The notes below the pieces were generated by a model. The model was not told the origin of the DNA, did not search any database, and was given only the letters and a program-made list of their open reading frames with translations. The translations under genes were made by a program, and so were the position numbers. 14,027 nucleotides of DNA, from NCBI GenBank assembly GCA_946545145.1, contig CAMNNG010000023.1:1-14027 (forward strand), read 5' to 3'. This DNA is from an uncultured Bacillota bacterium. GTDB taxonomy: Bacteria; Bacillota; Clostridia; Peptostreptococcales; Anaerovoracaceae. Below are positions 13,440 through 14,027 of this stretch, in pieces; within the stretch, counting starts at the first letter, position 1; each line of letters opens with the position of its first letter.

Positions 13440-14027
13440 TTACATTTCGATGAGACTGATCACGAGACCACCGCGGCCTGTATCTCTGGTGCCGATGCCT
13501 ACGCCTGTCTTTATCACTGTTCCCAGCTCTTCGGCCGAGCCCGCATCGCATCTCTTCGCTCCGAGGCCTATGACCGTTCCCAGGCCTGACGGCGTTACCA
13601 TTTCCATATCGATCTCTTCTGTTACGAACTCGTAGTCACACTGCTTTTTCATCGCGGCGACAGCAGGTACCGGTACCGGTATCTCGCCGTGGCTGCAGAT
13701 GATCGTTCCCTGTCCGTCGTGGAGCGGTGACACATAGATCTCATCGACATCCAGAAGATCTACGGCCGCTGCCGTTCCGACTATATTCATTATCGCGCGG
13801 TCGCGTCCGACTTCGTGGAAGTGCACCGTCTCAAGATCAGCGCCGTGGACCTCTGCCTCGGCCTGAGCTATCGCTTTGTAGATGGCGACCGCCTTTTCCT
13901 TCACCGCGTCTGCAATATCAGCCTCATTGATCATCGCCTCGATCTGCCTGAACGAGCGCTGGTGATCGTGATGGTGATGATGGTGATGTTCGTGGTCGTG
14001 GTCATGATGGTGGTGATCATGATCGTG
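13440..14027 (-). CDS. larC: LarC-like nickel-pincer-cofactor protein, LarC1 part (5' end off the right edge)
   Basis: 195 residues of a LarC (DUF111) protein, which inserts nickel into the pincer cofactor of lactate racemase and related enzymes. The frame is open to the window edge. It starts with a His/Asp-rich stretch of 22 codons, then QRSFRQIEAMINEADI, the family block VHFHEVG, VDEIYVSPLHDGQGTI, HGEIPVPVPAV, EMVTPSGLG and VGIGTRDTGRGGLVISL. An ATG at 13934 is internal, since the His-rich loop and LarC homology continue upstream of it. Compared with the usual EVGAxDSIxDIxG, this protein reads EVGRDRAIMNIVG, losing two Asp. The stop comes where the LarC2 (CTP-binding) half normally begins, and no LarC2-like sequence follows in any frame. 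It could be a stand-alone LarC1, a truncated gene, or half of a split pair with LarC2 elsewhere. Confidence 0.85.
   Translation of the reverse strand, partial: HDHDHHHHDHDHEHHHHHHHDHQRSFRQIEAMINEADIADAVKEKAVAIYKAIAQAEAEVHGADLETVHFHEVGRDRAIMNIVGTAAAVDLLDVDEIYVSPLHDGQGTIICSHGEIPVPVPAVAAMKKQCDYEFVTEEIDMEMVTPSGLGTVIGLGAKRCDAGSAEELGTVIKTGVGIGTRDTGRGGLVISLIEM
13962..14027 (-). repeat. Histidine/aspartate-codon low-complexity tract
   Basis: A 66-base run of CAY and GAY codons encodes 22 residues that are His, Asp or one Glu only. It is the metal-binding-looking loop typical of LarC and other nickel-handling proteins. The low-complexity DNA could vary in length between strains by slippage. Confidence 0.85.

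Noticed and set aside
13931..14027. CRISPR-like or satellite repeat at the right edge
   Set aside because: The repeat is a run of His and Asp codons in frame with LarC homology, not repeats separated by unique spacers.

Overview
The window reads as ordinary, gene-dense chromosome from an anaerobic low-to-mid GC Bacillota, most likely a member of the class Clostridia. This rests on a clostridial-type 2[4Fe-4S] ferredoxin, a CIRCE-controlled groESL operon, the redox repressor Rex, strong GGAGG ribosome binding sites with several TTG starts, and the gene order tsaE-tsaB-rimI-tsaD-ABC-F close to rex and groESL, which resembles the ydiB-ydiF/rex/groESL neighbourhood of Bacillus subtilis. A genus cannot be named from the sequence alone. 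Every protein gene except the ferredoxin is on the minus strand. No CRISPR array, insertion sequence, prophage, tRNA or rRNA was seen.

Left part (1-1400, minus). A promoter at 1249-1277 drives a leader holding a glmS ribozyme (about 1066-1199). The ribozyme is followed by a GlmU-C-terminal-like left-handed beta-helix protein and then nagB, which runs off the left edge. This is the most interesting part of the window: the glucosamine-6-phosphate-sensing self-cleaving RNA precedes an acetyltransferase-like gene and glucosamine-6-phosphate deaminase rather than glmS. Such wiring fits amino-sugar synthesis better than breakdown and raises the possibility that NagB here works in the aminating direction.

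Heat-shock and repair part (1355-5101, minus). groES-groEL has a consensus-like promoter overlapping a perfect CIRCE operator and ends at a strong hairpin. Directly upstream are an OGG1-type 8-oxoguanine glycosylase and a P-loop ATPase carrying an Asp23/Gls24-like C-terminal domain, joined by a four-base TTGA stop/start overlap.

Redox and lipid part (5102-6320). A 56-residue ferredoxin gene on the plus strand has its own promoter and terminator and converges on rex. rex lies 12 bases behind an acyl carrier protein gene that has its own promoter.

tRNA-modification part (6324-11102, minus). tsaE, tsaB, rimI, tsaD and an ABC-F ATPase form a tight operon with ATGA overlaps. The Tsa proteins make the N6-threonylcarbamoyl modification of tRNA A37, RimI acetylates protein N-termini, and the ABC-F protein acts on the ribosome, so the operon concerns translation.

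Right part (11156-14027, minus). A large FMN/FAD/4Fe-4S old-yellow-enzyme-type reductase is followed by a 10-codon mini-ORF with a strong ribosome binding site and then a terminator. At the right edge is a LarC-like nickel-pincer-cofactor protein that stops where the LarC2 half would normally begin.
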